Positions 16,433 to 25,242 of a stretch of 64,000 bases of DNA are shown here, piece by piece (the stretch's first letter is position 1; the number at the start of each line of letters is the position of its first letter). The DNA is taken from positions 2,542,001 to 2,606,000 of the forward strand of contig NZ_CP035108.1 in assembly GCF_004087915.1 (NCBI RefSeq), read 5' to 3'. Made by a program: the position numbers and the translations under genes. The stretch is from Geovibrio thiophilus (GTDB lineage Bacteria > Chrysiogenota > Deferribacteres > Deferribacterales > Geovibrionaceae). The notes beneath the pieces were generated by a model. It made no database searches. It was not told the DNA's origin and saw nothing but the letters and a program-made list of their open reading frames with translations.

Positions 16433-17179
16433 CTATTCCCCCATTGAGGCAAGTTTCTTTTTGGCAAGATTATATGCGCGTGTGCCCGGATGTTCGTTCA
16501 CAATCTTCTTTAATGTAACCACAGATTCGGCTTTTTTTCCCACATTTCCGTAGGAGTATGCCATCTTAAGCAGTCCGTCGGAGACCTTGTTCCCGTCCGG
16601 ATAATCAGTAACGAGTCTGTGAAAAAGCTTGATCGCCCCTTCGTAATCCTTCAGGGCGTACTGGATCTCACCGAGCCAGTACACGGCGTTGTCGGAAAGC
16701 TCATCAGCGGGATATTTCGCGAGAAACTCATTAAACTTCGCCTGACTTTCGGGGTATTTGCCGTTTTTATAAAGCTCATAAGCATAGCTGTAAAGGCTGC
16801 TTTTATCTGTGAAGGCGTCTTCTATTATTATAAGGTTTTCCCCGTTCTCTGCCTGAGCGCCTGATTCTGACATCTCAGTCATTCCGGCTGCCGCAGCGGG
16901 TGCTTTCTGCTTATCTTTGAGCAGCGTGACCTCACTGCCGAGGAAGCTCATCTCGGAGCGGATTTCGGCAAGAGCGTTCGAGTTGGCGTTAATGCTTTCC
17001 TTGTTTGCTTCGGTTTTGCGGTCAACATCCTCAATGGAGATTTTCATCTCAGCCATTTCGGACTGCATGCTGACCATTTCGTCTTTAATATTGTTGATAC
17101 TCTGCTTTATGACCTGAGTTTCATCCGAGCAAGCGAATGCAAGAAAAGAGAGCGTAATTACCGCCATTGTTTTTTTCAT
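16433..17179 (-). CDS. CpoB/YbgF-like TPR lipoprotein
   Basis: The 248-residue precursor has a lipobox-like LAFAC (Cys17), an N-terminal coiled coil (about 25-95, rich in Glu/Lys/Ser) and three C-terminal TPR units (SYAYELYKNGKYPESQAKFNEFLAKYP; AVYWLGEIQYALKDYEGAIKLFHRLVTDYP; LLKMAYSYGNVGKKAESVVTLKKIVNEHP). This is the layout of CpoB, which coordinates peptidoglycan synthesis with Tol-Pal. No tol genes are nearby; instead it lies 14 bases downstream of cheV. The lipid anchor differs from the soluble E. coli protein. Confidence 0.85.
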   Translation of the reverse strand: MKKTMAVITLSFLAFACSDETQVIKQSINNIKDEMVSMQSEMAEMKISIEDVDRKTEANKESINANSNALAEIRSEMSFLGSEVTLLKDKQKAPAAAAGMTEMSESGAQAENGENLIIIEDAFTDKSSLYSYAYELYKNGKYPESQAKFNEFLAKYPADELSDNAVYWLGEIQYALKDYEGAIKLFHRLVTDYPDGNKVSDGLLKMAYSYGNVGKKAESVVTLKKIVNEHPGTRAYNLAKKKLASMGE

Positions 17180-17193
17180 CGTTTCAAGACTCC

Positions 17194-18081
17194 TTATAAC
17201 ACGTATTCGTCAATGCTGTTTATGAGAATGTCCGTATCGGGCTTACCCACAAACATATTCGCGCCTATGCTGAGCACTTTTCTCTCGTTCTCCTCACTGG
17301 CGAGGGAGGAGAAAACCAGAATGGGCAGATTCGCCATTTCCGGCTGGCTTCTGAGTGTACGCACAACAAACGCTCCGTCCGCCACGGGCATCTCAAGGTC
17401 GGTTATGATTATGTCCGGCTTTTCAAGGGCAGTTGCATTCAGAAGAAGCTTGCCGTTCTCAAAAGCCTTAATTCTGTAACCGGCGTTCTCAAGATTGCTT
17501 GTGAGAAAGCGCCTTATAACCGTTGAGTCCTCAGCGAGATAAACAAGCTTTTTGCTGCGCGCAGCGCTTCTGGAATAATCTATAACCATTTCTTTGAGCG
17601 CTGTGGCGGGATTAAGTTCCGAAACAATCTTTTCAAAATCGAGAAGCTGTATAAGGTTTCCGCCTATATCCACAACGCCGAGAACAGTCTCCGCAAGACT
17701 GAAATCGGTTATCGCTGAATAATCTTTAATGTCGGCCCATGTAATTCTGTGGATTCGCACAACTTCATCGACAATGAAGCCGTTGTACTGGTGATTGAAG
17801 AAGGTGACTATGATCTTTTTCGCAGGATAATCCTGCTCAAATTTAAGGTCGAGCCAGCTTCCCAGATCTATCAGGGGCACAAGCTTCTGTCTTATGTTAG
17901 CCGTTCCGATAACCGCGGGGTGGGCGTCGGGAACCTTGACAATTTCGGGGAATCTGATTACTTCCCGTACCTTTGCAACGTTGATGCCGAAATGATGCTC
18001 CTTTTCGGCGCGGACAATAAATTCGACTATTTCAAATTCGTTTGTTCCTGTCTCAAGCAGGATACCGTGATCAAGGGCCAT
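17194..18081 (-). CDS. cheV: Chemotaxis protein CheV (CheW-receiver fusion)
   Basis: The 295-residue protein has an N-terminal CheW domain (about 12-160; HHFGINVAKVREVIRFPEIVKVPDAHPAVIGTANIRQKLVPLIDL) and a C-terminal receiver (about 175-295; LVYLAEDSTVIRRFL, phosphoacceptor in IIITDLEMPV, Thr/Ser and Lys in LVFSSLASEENERKVLSIGANMFVGKPD). CheV couples receptors to CheA and adjusts signalling by phosphorylation. The start has a strong ribosome binding site (CCGGAGGAGAT). Upstream, two GTTAAC words (18144-18149, 18156-18161) and a GCCGATAT (18172-18165) are seen; the latter resembles a sigma-28 -10 but lacks a good -35. Confidence 0.93.
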   Translation of the reverse strand: MALDHGILLETGTNEFEIVEFIVRAEKEHHFGINVAKVREVIRFPEIVKVPDAHPAVIGTANIRQKLVPLIDLGSWLDLKFEQDYPAKKIIVTFFNHQYNGFIVDEVVRIHRITWADIKDYSAITDFSLAETVLGVVDIGGNLIQLLDFEKIVSELNPATALKEMVIDYSRSAARSKKLVYLAEDSTVIRRFLTSNLENAGYRIKAFENGKLLLNATALEKPDIIITDLEMPVADGAFVVRTLRSQPEMANLPILVFSSLASEENERKVLSIGANMFVGKPDTDILINSIDEYVL

Positions 18082-18207
18082 ATCTCCTCCGGTTATCTAA
18101 AAACTAACACGCTTTACAATGTACTTCAAGAGATATTACCTTTGTTAACAGGGAGGTTAACTTAATATCGGCAATACTCACACCCTGCCTTCACAGTACG
18201 CGGCATA

Positions 18208-19152
18208 TCACACCCCGGCAAATCGGAAAGCGAACTCAAGCCACACAGGCATTGACACCAGCGCCGCGGCAGTGGTGAAAACTATCACCGCAGAGGTAAC
18301 TCTTGATTCCCCCATGAAATATTTCACAACTGCAAGGTTCATCATCCCCGCGGGCATGGCGGACTGAGCGGCAAATATTATTTTGAGTCCCCTGTCGTCC
18401 ACGGCATACCTCGCCGCAAGCAGAAACACAAACGCCATCACCACCATCCGCAGGAGAATGCCCGCAAAGCCTATTTTCATCGATCCGCCGAGACTTGAGC
18501 CTCTTAAGCCCTCACCCAGAGCAAGCCCGCTGACGAACAGACCCAACGGCATGGTAAGAAAGGATATTACATCAAGGATCTTCCCCGCCGCTCCGCCGAA
18601 AGGCTCCGGAGAGAACACTGCGTTGACCGCGACAGACAAAAACAGAGCGTAAAAGGGCGTACTGGTCGCAAGCCTGATGATTCCGGTTCTGTATGAGCCG
18701 GTCAGGATAACTATCCCCGCTGTCCAGTAGATAAAATCTATACCGAAGTTGAAGAGCAGAAGCTGCCCCGCCGAATCCCTTCCGAAGAGGTGCGCCACAA
18801 CGGGAAGAGTAAAAAAGCCGTAGTTGTAAACTCCTATGGAAAAAGCGAAAGCCCGCCTTTCTCTGGAATCTTTCAGCCCGATGAACGGAGCCAGAAAATA
18901 CGCCGCTGCAAAACCTGAGGCAACCGAAGCCATTCCCCACAGAGGAAGGGACAGGGAGGATGTTATATCTCTGAGATTTTCGTTTCCTGTGATGAAGTTA
19001 ACCACAAGACACGGGAAAAAGAAGTGTATAAAAAGCCTGAATAGAAACTTATCCGCCTGAGGCGGCAGACCGAAGCCCCGTTTGAGCACGAAGCCCGCCG
19101 CAAATACGCCGAAATACGGCATTACTGTTTTAAATATGTCTATGTAGCCCAA
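18208..19152 (-). CDS. AEC (auxin efflux carrier) family transporter
   Basis: The 314-residue integral membrane protein has about ten hydrophobic helices and family features (YFGVFAAGFVLKRGFGLPPQADKFLFRLFIHFFFPCLVVNFI near the N-terminus; FAAQSAMPAGMMNLAVVKYFMGESRVTSAVIVFTTAAALVSMPVWL near the C-terminus). AEC proteins export or import small carboxylates such as malate, malonate or amino-acid-derived acids; substrate unknown. It lies 5 bases downstream of the DUF523 gene on the same strand, so the three genes 20095-18208 are probably one transcript. Confidence 0.88.
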   Translation of the reverse strand: MGYIDIFKTVMPYFGVFAAGFVLKRGFGLPPQADKFLFRLFIHFFFPCLVVNFITGNENLRDITSSLSLPLWGMASVASGFAAAYFLAPFIGLKDSRERRAFAFSIGVYNYGFFTLPVVAHLFGRDSAGQLLLFNFGIDFIYWTAGIVILTGSYRTGIIRLATSTPFYALFLSVAVNAVFSPEPFGGAAGKILDVISFLTMPLGLFVSGLALGEGLRGSSLGGSMKIGFAGILLRMVVMAFVFLLAARYAVDDRGLKIIFAAQSAMPAGMMNLAVVKYFMGESRVTSAVIVFTTAAALVSMPVWLEFAFRFAGV

Positions 19153-19157
19153 ATAAC

Positions 19158-19643
19158 CTACTCTTCCATATATTTAAGGAATTCTTCCAGAGTTTCCTCA
19201 CTGAACAGCCTTATGCCGTTTGCCGCCAGAAGAGCGGCGGTGACTCCCTTACCGATTATCTTCACGCCGCTGAAAGTTCCGTCATAAATGAGGGTTGAGC
19301 CGCAGGATGGGCTTCTGTGCTTCAGCAGTGCGGCAGCGCAGCCGTTTTCCCGAGCTTTTGCAAGGGTCATATGCGCACCCTTTACAAAGGGTTCGGTGAG
19401 GTGTTGCCCGTCATCTCCGTAAACTTCCGCCCTGCCTTCCAGAACAGCGCATCCGCCGCCTTCCCCTTTTATCTCACAGGGTCTGCGCGGCGCGGACAGT
19501 CCGGCGTCAACCTCCGGACAGGCAGTAACAGCAAGCCCCGCATCGACAAGCCTCTGAAAAGCGGCATTCTCTATCTTATTATTACCGCCGTCATAGCGTA
19601 CATTCTCACCCGCAAGGCAGGTGCTGAGCAAAAACTTTTTCAA
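19158..19643 (-). CDS. DUF523 family protein
   Basis: The 161-residue protein starts LLSTCLAGENVRYDGGNNK and continues AVTACPEVDAGLSAPRRPCEI, then ENGCAAALLKHRSPSCGSTLIYDGTFSG, the conserved cysteine-containing blocks of DUF523. Members include 2-thiouracil desulfurase-type proteins that bind an iron-sulfur cluster through three cysteines; Cys9, Cys42 and the Cys of SPSCGS are candidates. Function here is not known. It overlaps the upstream gene by 4 bases (ATGA), implying coupled translation. Confidence 0.88.
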   Translation of the reverse strand: MKKFLLSTCLAGENVRYDGGNNKIENAAFQRLVDAGLAVTACPEVDAGLSAPRRPCEIKGEGGGCAVLEGRAEVYGDDGQHLTEPFVKGAHMTLAKARENGCAAALLKHRSPSCGSTLIYDGTFSGVKIIGKGVTAALLAANGIRLFSEETLEEFLKYMEE

Positions 19644-20095
19644 ATCATATCCTCCAGAATCACCGCGGCATAACCGACAAACTCCTTACATCGTTCCAGT
19701 TTTCCTTCCTCTCTTGCCTTGGAGCGTTCTTCATGATCCGCCATATTCACACCCACAAGCTCCGAACAACGCAATGTGCCGAACCTGTCGGTAAATTTTT
19801 TGCGGAACTCAGCCATGAGAGCGTAAACCTTCTCTTTCGCTTCCGTATCCTCCAGAGAGCATCTGCCGTGTTTAAGCCCTATGACCATATAGGCGCCGGA
19901 TACTGCTCCGCATGTTTCCCCGCAGCCGCCCACACCGCCTCCGAAAGGGGTTGAGAGCATCAGCGCCGTTTCTTCATCCAGACCGTTTTCAGAAGCGAAG
20001 GCTGTGAAAACCCCCTGAGAACAGTTGAAGCCGCTCCTGAAAATTTCAACGGCTTTCTCTTTTTTGTCTTCCAATCCGCACCTCCGGCAGCGCAT
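19640..20095 (-). CDS. C_GCAxxG_C_C family protein
   Basis: The 151-residue protein has the family's cysteine pattern: FNCSQGVFTAFASENGLDEETAL, GGGVGGCGETCGAVSGAYMVIGLKHGR and a distal pair in LRCSELVG and ERCKEFVGYA. There is an additional N-terminal CRRC motif. The family is thought to be redox active or metal binding, and often sits beside oxidoreductases or transporters. Here it is followed by a DUF523 gene and an AEC transporter. A GTG or ATG inside the frame could give a shorter start lacking MRCRRCG. Confidence 0.85.
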   Translation of the reverse strand: MRCRRCGLEDKKEKAVEIFRSGFNCSQGVFTAFASENGLDEETALMLSTPFGGGVGGCGETCGAVSGAYMVIGLKHGRCSLEDTEAKEKVYALMAEFRKKFTDRFGTLRCSELVGVNMADHEERSKAREEGKLERCKEFVGYAAVILEDMI

Positions 20096-20179
20096 TCTTT
20101 TGAAAAAATTGCATTCGGTGATAATTTTTTCTATACTATGGTATTATCAAATACATTTTTTCTCAAAAGGAATTTGATT

Positions 20180-20899
20180 ATGATGAGGATTCTCCTTGCA
20201 GAGGACAACCCTGTCAACCAGATGATTACCCGGAAGATAGTGGAAAAGCTGGGAACAAAAGTTGACGTGGCTAACAACGGGCGTGAAGCCGTGGATATGG
20301 TGCTTAAGGAAAGCTACACACTTATCCTCATGGATGTGAACATGCCTGTTATGAACGGAGCTGACGCAGCGGCGGAAATACGCAGGCTCGGTTTCGGCAT
20401 GCCCATTGTGGCACTCACCGCCGATTCGGAAAATATGACGGATGAGCTTGAAAACTGCGGAATGACCGACTTTATATCGAAACCCGTCAATATATCCAAA
20501 ATAGAAGCGATCATAAACGGATGCAGAAAGCCGGAGAAAACATCTGAGCGCAGAATAAACACCGACAGCGTGGAAGGCTGCATAAGTTATGTTTTCACCC
20601 AGCTCGGGCTTGAACGGGATATAGTGACTGAACTGCTCGGCGAGTTTGTGGAGGATTCCAAAATCCATCTGGAATACCTGCATGAAGCCGTCACGGAGAA
20701 AGACATGCCCAGAGCATCTTCCGAGGCGCACTACATCAAGGGCGCAGCAAGAAACATGGGCTTGAGAAATATAGCGGCGGCGGCGGAGGCGATAGAGAAA
20801 AACGCACGCTCAAACGCCGTAAGCGACTATGAACTGCTTTATAATGACATTAAGGAAAAACTTACAGTTTTCGCCGCAGAGTTCAGCAGGCTTTCCTGA
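20180..20899 (+). CDS. Receiver-HPt two-domain signalling protein
   Basis: Start chosen at ATG 20180 (MMRILLAEDN) because AAAAGG lies 10 bases upstream and the protein then begins as a normal receiver; an upstream frame to 20138 adds a non-conserved 14 residues. Residues 3-120 form a receiver (acidic pair E8/D9, phosphoacceptor D52 in LILMDVNMPV, Thr in VALTADSE, Lys in FISKPVN). Residues about 145-235 form an HPt domain with the His motif EAHYIKGAARNMGL. Such receiver-HPt proteins are middle links of phosphorelays. The nearby 1094-residue histidine kinase lacks its own receiver and could be the donor. Confidence 0.9.
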   Translation: MMRILLAEDNPVNQMITRKIVEKLGTKVDVANNGREAVDMVLKESYTLILMDVNMPVMNGADAAAEIRRLGFGMPIVALTADSENMTDELENCGMTDFISKPVNISKIEAIINGCRKPEKTSERRINTDSVEGCISYVFTQLGLERDIVTELLGEFVEDSKIHLEYLHEAVTEKDMPRASSEAHYIKGAARNMGLRNIAAAAEAIEKNARSNAVSDYELLYNDIKEKLTVFAAEFSRLS

Positions 20900-20908
20900 G
20901 ATTAGAGC

Positions 20909-20935
20909 TCAACTTTTTCAACATTCTGCCGATAA
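20909..20935 (+). promoter_or_regulatory. Sigma-28 (FliA) promoter
   Basis: GCCGATAA (20928-20935) is a perfect match to the sigma-28 -10 consensus. TCAA (20909-20912) lies exactly 15 bases upstream, where TAAA is expected. The promoter precedes the unknown gene at 20957 and predicts that it is a late flagellar or chemotaxis-class gene. Confidence 0.75.
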
Positions 20936-20956
20936 TATATTCATGGAGAAGACCCC

Positions 20957-21979
20957 ATGAATACTGTCGGAATCAATAAAACTCTGGTGATTAACTATTC
21001 CTCTCAAGCCTCCTTTACCGTAAGAGGCAATGCGCCCTCCGACGGAGCCTTCGCAGACAGAGCAGATTTCTCGGAACTGTCAGTTAAATTACAGAAAGCT
21101 ATAGAAAAACTCTCCTCCCCCGCTCCGTCTGCTGTGGAAACTGAGACGGACAACGCGTCCCTTGAAAAGAAAATACAGGAATACATAGAAACAGGTAAGC
21201 AGGTTAAACGTCCGGACGGCTTTGAGGATGTTGACGACTTCCGCTGGGGCGTTCTTGTCGCCTTAAGCGAGTCAACAGGACTGTCGTTTGACAAGCTCCG
21301 TCAGACAACAGTGCAGGACATGCAGGACTATGAGCACGAGTTCCTTTTCAAAACTCAGGAATGGGTGCAGGATTTGGCTCCGGAGGACATGGACATAACA
21401 AGTTTCTCAAACTCAGCTGATTTCTGGAACGCGAAATTTATAACCGACAGCACAGGCAGTGTGACAAGAAACGAAGATTTCAAAATGCTCAAAATAGGCG
21501 CCGCACTTGAGGAAATGTCCGGTGTTTCCATAAACGGTGCGAAAAGCAGGCTCCCCGTTTCATCCTCATATTACAGCAAACACAAGCTGACGGAAGCTGA
21601 TACGGTTTCCCTGATGTACATGGCGGAAGGCTTCAGTGAACGGGACGGAAACAAGCTCGCTTACGCCTTCAGCAGAGCGGGCAAGGTGTCCGAATCCGAG
21701 TTGAAAAACGTCTCAAAAATGAATCGGGAAACCATGACGGACTATTACACGGAAAAAATGACGGAGCACGACCTGTTTTTCCGTGAAAACTACCCGAACC
21801 CTGCGGAAACCAAAAAACAATTCGGTCAGCTGAACTATCCGTTTCTTAACCGTGAGATTCTGGAGGCAACAGGCATCAGCATATTCAAAACCGGCATAAG
21901 CGGCAGCGCGATGATGTACAGCCCGCAGAACGATTACCGTAATGCCGCGGACATGATCTACTCATCGCTGAAAGCCTGA
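20957..21979 (+). CDS. Uncharacterised protein, predicted late-flagellar regulon
   Basis: I do not recognise this 340-residue soluble protein. It has no signal peptide or membrane helix. The first 70 residues are Ser/Ala-rich and probably disordered; a globular, mostly helical part follows (from about 75: IQEYIETGKQVKRPDGFEDVDDFRWGVLVALSESTGLSFDKLRQTTVQDMQDY). The last 60 residues (LNREILEATGISIFKTGISGSAMMYSPQNDYR) are less regular. A near-perfect sigma-28 promoter lies 22 bases upstream, which links it to motility. Its end overlaps the convergent kinase gene by 22 bases. Confidence 0.8.
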   Translation: MNTVGINKTLVINYSSQASFTVRGNAPSDGAFADRADFSELSVKLQKAIEKLSSPAPSAVETETDNASLEKKIQEYIETGKQVKRPDGFEDVDDFRWGVLVALSESTGLSFDKLRQTTVQDMQDYEHEFLFKTQEWVQDLAPEDMDITSFSNSADFWNAKFITDSTGSVTRNEDFKMLKIGAALEEMSGVSINGAKSRLPVSSSYYSKHKLTEADTVSLMYMAEGFSERDGNKLAYAFSRAGKVSESELKNVSKMNRETMTDYYTEKMTEHDLFFRENYPNPAETKKQFGQLNYPFLNREILEATGISIFKTGISGSAMMYSPQNDYRNAADMIYSSLKA

Positions 21980-24900
21980 ATATTCCCGTACTCCGGCAGA
22001 TAAACTGTGAAGCACGCCCCATCGCCGATATTGCAGGCGGTTATGCTGCCGTCCATCTTCTCTTCTATGATGGTTTTGGCGGTACTGAGTCCGATTCCAG
22101 TTCCCTGTTCCCCTTTTGAGGATACATAAGGCTTGAACACGTCCTCAAGAATGTCTATGCCTATTCCGCCGCCGTTATCACAGACGGTGAGAGTCACCTT
22201 GTTTCCGTCACGCCTTATGTCGATGCGTATTCTGCCGCTGAGAGAGCTTCCAAATACCGTGCGGCGGCTCATTACGGCGTCTCTGGCGTTGGAGATTATA
22301 TTCATTATCACCTGCTTGAACTCGTTTCTGAAACCCCTCACCGTATATTCGCCCTCGCAGATCACTCTGGCGTCAATATCGCTCTGACGGAGCTGCGGCG
22401 TGAGCATGCTGACTATCTCCTCCACTGCCAGCCCCACATTGAAGATCTCCGGTTCCTTGCCCTGTTTGAAAAAGCTGCGGAAATCATTCATGGTTTCGTT
22501 CATGAACTCCACCTGTCTCATTATCCCTTCCGAGATTTCGGGCAGCTCCTTACGCTTCTCAGCCTCACTCTCCTCCTCAAGCTCGGAAAGGTACTGTGCA
22601 AGGATATAAATAACGTTCAGCGGCTGTTTCCACTGGTGAGCTATCACACCTATCATCTCACCCATAGCCGCCATCTTGGACTGCTGAATCAGCATCTGCT
22701 CCTGCACCTCGCGTATCTCCTCAAGACGCTTGAGGTCTGTTATATCCTGCACGCTGGTAACAAACATCATCTTCCCGTCAAGGCGTATCTTGGAGACAGA
22801 TACCGAAACGGTTAACTCTCTTCCGGAGGATGTTTCGCCTGTATGCTCGCTGCTGAAATGATCAGCCGTTCCGTGAGCGAACGCCCTTATCTCCTCCACA
22901 ATCCTTCCCCTGCAAGCTTCAGACAGAAGCATTTCATATCTGCGCCCGATCAGCTCATCCGCCCTGTATTCGTGCATATTGGCAAAGGTATCGTTAACCT
23001 TGCAGAAAATGCCGTACTCATCACAAAGACAGATCCCTATGCCCGCTGCGTTGAATGTTGCCTCTGTGAGGGCTTCGCTGTCTTTTTTCTCCTTCACCAG
23101 TCTGATAAGGCTGTCTATATCACGCATGGAAACGATGCAGAGCGGTGTGCCGTTTATTTCGACGAATGAGCTGCTCACCTCAACGGTTACATGCCCCCCC
23201 GCGACTGTTTTCAGCCTGCTTTCGTACACAAAGTGCTTCCCTTCGGAAACAAGATCCGCCACATTCAGCTCAGGCTGAAGCTCCTGCGCATCGTAAAGAT
23301 CCTCGGGTCTCATTGTGTGCACCTCGTGACGGGAAAAGCCCGTCAGGTAAAGCAGCCTGTTGTTCGCGTCTATTATCCTGCCCGGAGTGCCTTTCGGGGA
23401 AACAGGAAAAATTATCATGGCATCATTGATACTGTTGAAAATCCCCTTGAGCTTCATCTCATTGCCCAGCCGGACAGCAAGCTCCTTTTCAACCGATTCC
23501 GACAGATATTCGTTTATTCTCCGCAGCTCTTTCTCAAGACTTTTCTGACTTGTCATATCAGTGGCGATACATATAAGCCCGTTGTTCAGACCGGACGGGC
23601 ACATCACCCTAACTTTGGTCACACTGAGAAAATGTGTTTTCCCGTCCGCCAGACGCACCTCATGCTCCTTCACGGAGAAGCCTTTATTAAGCAATGTGTC
23701 CATGTCGTCCGCTGTAAGCTGCCCGAATCCTACGGGCATTTTATCGTAATAGCGCCTCAGCCCGCACACCTCGCTTTCGTCCAGTCCGGTCGCGCGGCAG
23801 AAGGCGTCATTGGCTATTTTCAGGCTTCCGTCAGCCGATACGAACCAAATCCATGCCGGAGCGTTTTTCAGCACAGCCCGCAGAAGCTCGGTTCTCTGCT
23901 CCAGCTCCCTTTCCATGAGCTTCCTGTCCGAAATGTCAGTAATAATGGAGAAAAGATATTCCCTCCCCTCTATCTGGACGGGACTTGAAAACACGCTGAC
24001 ATCCTTAACCTCCCCGTTTGAGAGCCTGTGCCGGAACTCGAATGAATTACACTCTCCCGTAAGCGCCTGCTGCATTTTGCACTCAACCGCGTCATCAATA
24101 TTTATATCGCAGATTCTCAGAGTCTTCAGTTTCTCCAGCCCGTAGCCGTAGAAGTTCACCGCTGCGGCGTTAGCGTCGCAGATCCTCTTTGAGGCAGGAT
24201 CCACAAGGAGCATCACGGCGCTGTGTCCGTTGAAAAGGACTCTGAATTTGCTTTCGCTCTCCTTGAGGAACAGGCGTACTTTCTCTATCTCTGTTATATC
24301 GGTGAATGTGACGGCGAGAGTGCTCTCGGCAGCGTCAAATTCGCTGTAGTTAATCAGCAGAACCCGCATACAGCCCGTTGAGGAATCCCGCATTTTCACC
24401 TTGCTTTCATGTCCTTCCCTGTGGTTTTCGAGAACCTGCTCCAGCCAAGGATTGTCCTCCCTGTGGAAAATGTAGCCCGGTTCTTCAGAAAAAAACTCGC
24501 AGAGGCAGGAGTGCTCCTTCAGAAAAGCTTCCACTGAGCTGTAGCCAGCGAAATCCAGAACACGCCTGTTGCAGATGATCATCCTCTTTCCGTCCGTAAC
24601 GCTCACCATGGTGGGAAGCATATCCAGAAGCCTGTATTTGAACGCGCGCTCTTTTTTAAACTTCCTGAGATTTTGCGAGTTAGCCGTGTACAGCCATAGA
24701 ACAGAAATGAAAAAGAAGCTTATTACAATGGAAAAAACGACCATAAGCCTGTCGGCTTTTGTGTGCTCGGCTTTTATATCCGCCATGTAGGAGAGAATGC
24801 CTGACCATCCGGTTATTTCCGTCTGTTCGAGGCATCTTGAAGAAAATGATGAGAAACGACCTATTTCCGACGCAAAATCATCCGTGAGCAGGTTTGTTCC

Positions 24901-25242
24901 GCCGTAAAAGCTGCTCAGGTATCTTTCAAGCCCGTCGGTGACGGACACCAAGCAATTGTCCGTCCCTTCGCCTGCGTCCTTAAGATAGTAAAGAGCGTTG
25001 TCAAAGCTTTTTACCGCCTTGTCCAGAGCCGATGTATCCTTCTGATGATAAGCCTTCTGGTAAAAACCGCAGCCGTCCGCCACCAAAACGGACGCCCGCA
25101 GGATATTCCTTGAGCTGTTGAACTCATCCATATCCGGCTCAATTTTTCGTATTCGCAGATAATCCAGCATTATCAGTGTTATAAACACCACTGAAAGAAC
25201 TGACACCAGCATAAAAAGCCTGTTGCCCGAAATAAAACCCAT
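21958..25242 (-). CDS. Membrane multi-PAS sensor histidine kinase
   Basis: The 1094-residue kinase has a membrane helix at about 9-27, a periplasmic stretch of some 145 residues, a second helix at about 176-196 (VFSIVISFFFISVLWLYT), then a chain of about five PAS/PAC units (for example FRVLFNGHSAVMLLVDPASKRICDANAAAVNFYG; GIGICLCDEYGIFCKVNDTFANMHEYRADELIGRRYEMLL). The phosphoacceptor is His869 in IAHQWKQPLNVIY, a HisKA type usual for such kinases, followed by N-box NIISNARDAV, DNGGGIG and GTGIGLSTAK. It carries no receiver domain. A separate receiver-HPt gene lies 1 kb away on the other strand. The ligand is unknown. Confidence 0.93.
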   Translation of the reverse strand: MGFISGNRLFMLVSVLSVVFITLIMLDYLRIRKIEPDMDEFNSSRNILRASVLVADGCGFYQKAYHQKDTSALDKAVKSFDNALYYLKDAGEGTDNCLVSVTDGLERYLSSFYGGTNLLTDDFASEIGRFSSFSSRCLEQTEITGWSGILSYMADIKAEHTKADRLMVVFSIVISFFFISVLWLYTANSQNLRKFKKERAFKYRLLDMLPTMVSVTDGKRMIICNRRVLDFAGYSSVEAFLKEHSCLCEFFSEEPGYIFHREDNPWLEQVLENHREGHESKVKMRDSSTGCMRVLLINYSEFDAAESTLAVTFTDITEIEKVRLFLKESESKFRVLFNGHSAVMLLVDPASKRICDANAAAVNFYGYGLEKLKTLRICDINIDDAVECKMQQALTGECNSFEFRHRLSNGEVKDVSVFSSPVQIEGREYLFSIITDISDRKLMERELEQRTELLRAVLKNAPAWIWFVSADGSLKIANDAFCRATGLDESEVCGLRRYYDKMPVGFGQLTADDMDTLLNKGFSVKEHEVRLADGKTHFLSVTKVRVMCPSGLNNGLICIATDMTSQKSLEKELRRINEYLSESVEKELAVRLGNEMKLKGIFNSINDAMIIFPVSPKGTPGRIIDANNRLLYLTGFSRHEVHTMRPEDLYDAQELQPELNVADLVSEGKHFVYESRLKTVAGGHVTVEVSSSFVEINGTPLCIVSMRDIDSLIRLVKEKKDSEALTEATFNAAGIGICLCDEYGIFCKVNDTFANMHEYRADELIGRRYEMLLSEACRGRIVEEIRAFAHGTADHFSSEHTGETSSGRELTVSVSVSKIRLDGKMMFVTSVQDITDLKRLEEIREVQEQMLIQQSKMAAMGEMIGVIAHQWKQPLNVIYILAQYLSELEEESEAEKRKELPEISEGIMRQVEFMNETMNDFRSFFKQGKEPEIFNVGLAVEEIVSMLTPQLRQSDIDARVICEGEYTVRGFRNEFKQVIMNIISNARDAVMSRRTVFGSSLSGRIRIDIRRDGNKVTLTVCDNGGGIGIDILEDVFKPYVSSKGEQGTGIGLSTAKTIIEEKMDGSITACNIGDGACFTVYLPEYGNIQAFSDE

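Noticed and set aside
18165-18172. Sigma-28 promoter for cheV (GCCGATAT)
   Set aside because: No TAAA-like -35 lies 15 bases upstream; kept only as a remark in the cheV entry.
19640-20095. Selenocysteine or other recoding in the cysteine-rich gene pair
   Set aside because: Both frames are complete with ordinary codons; no in-frame TGA is needed.
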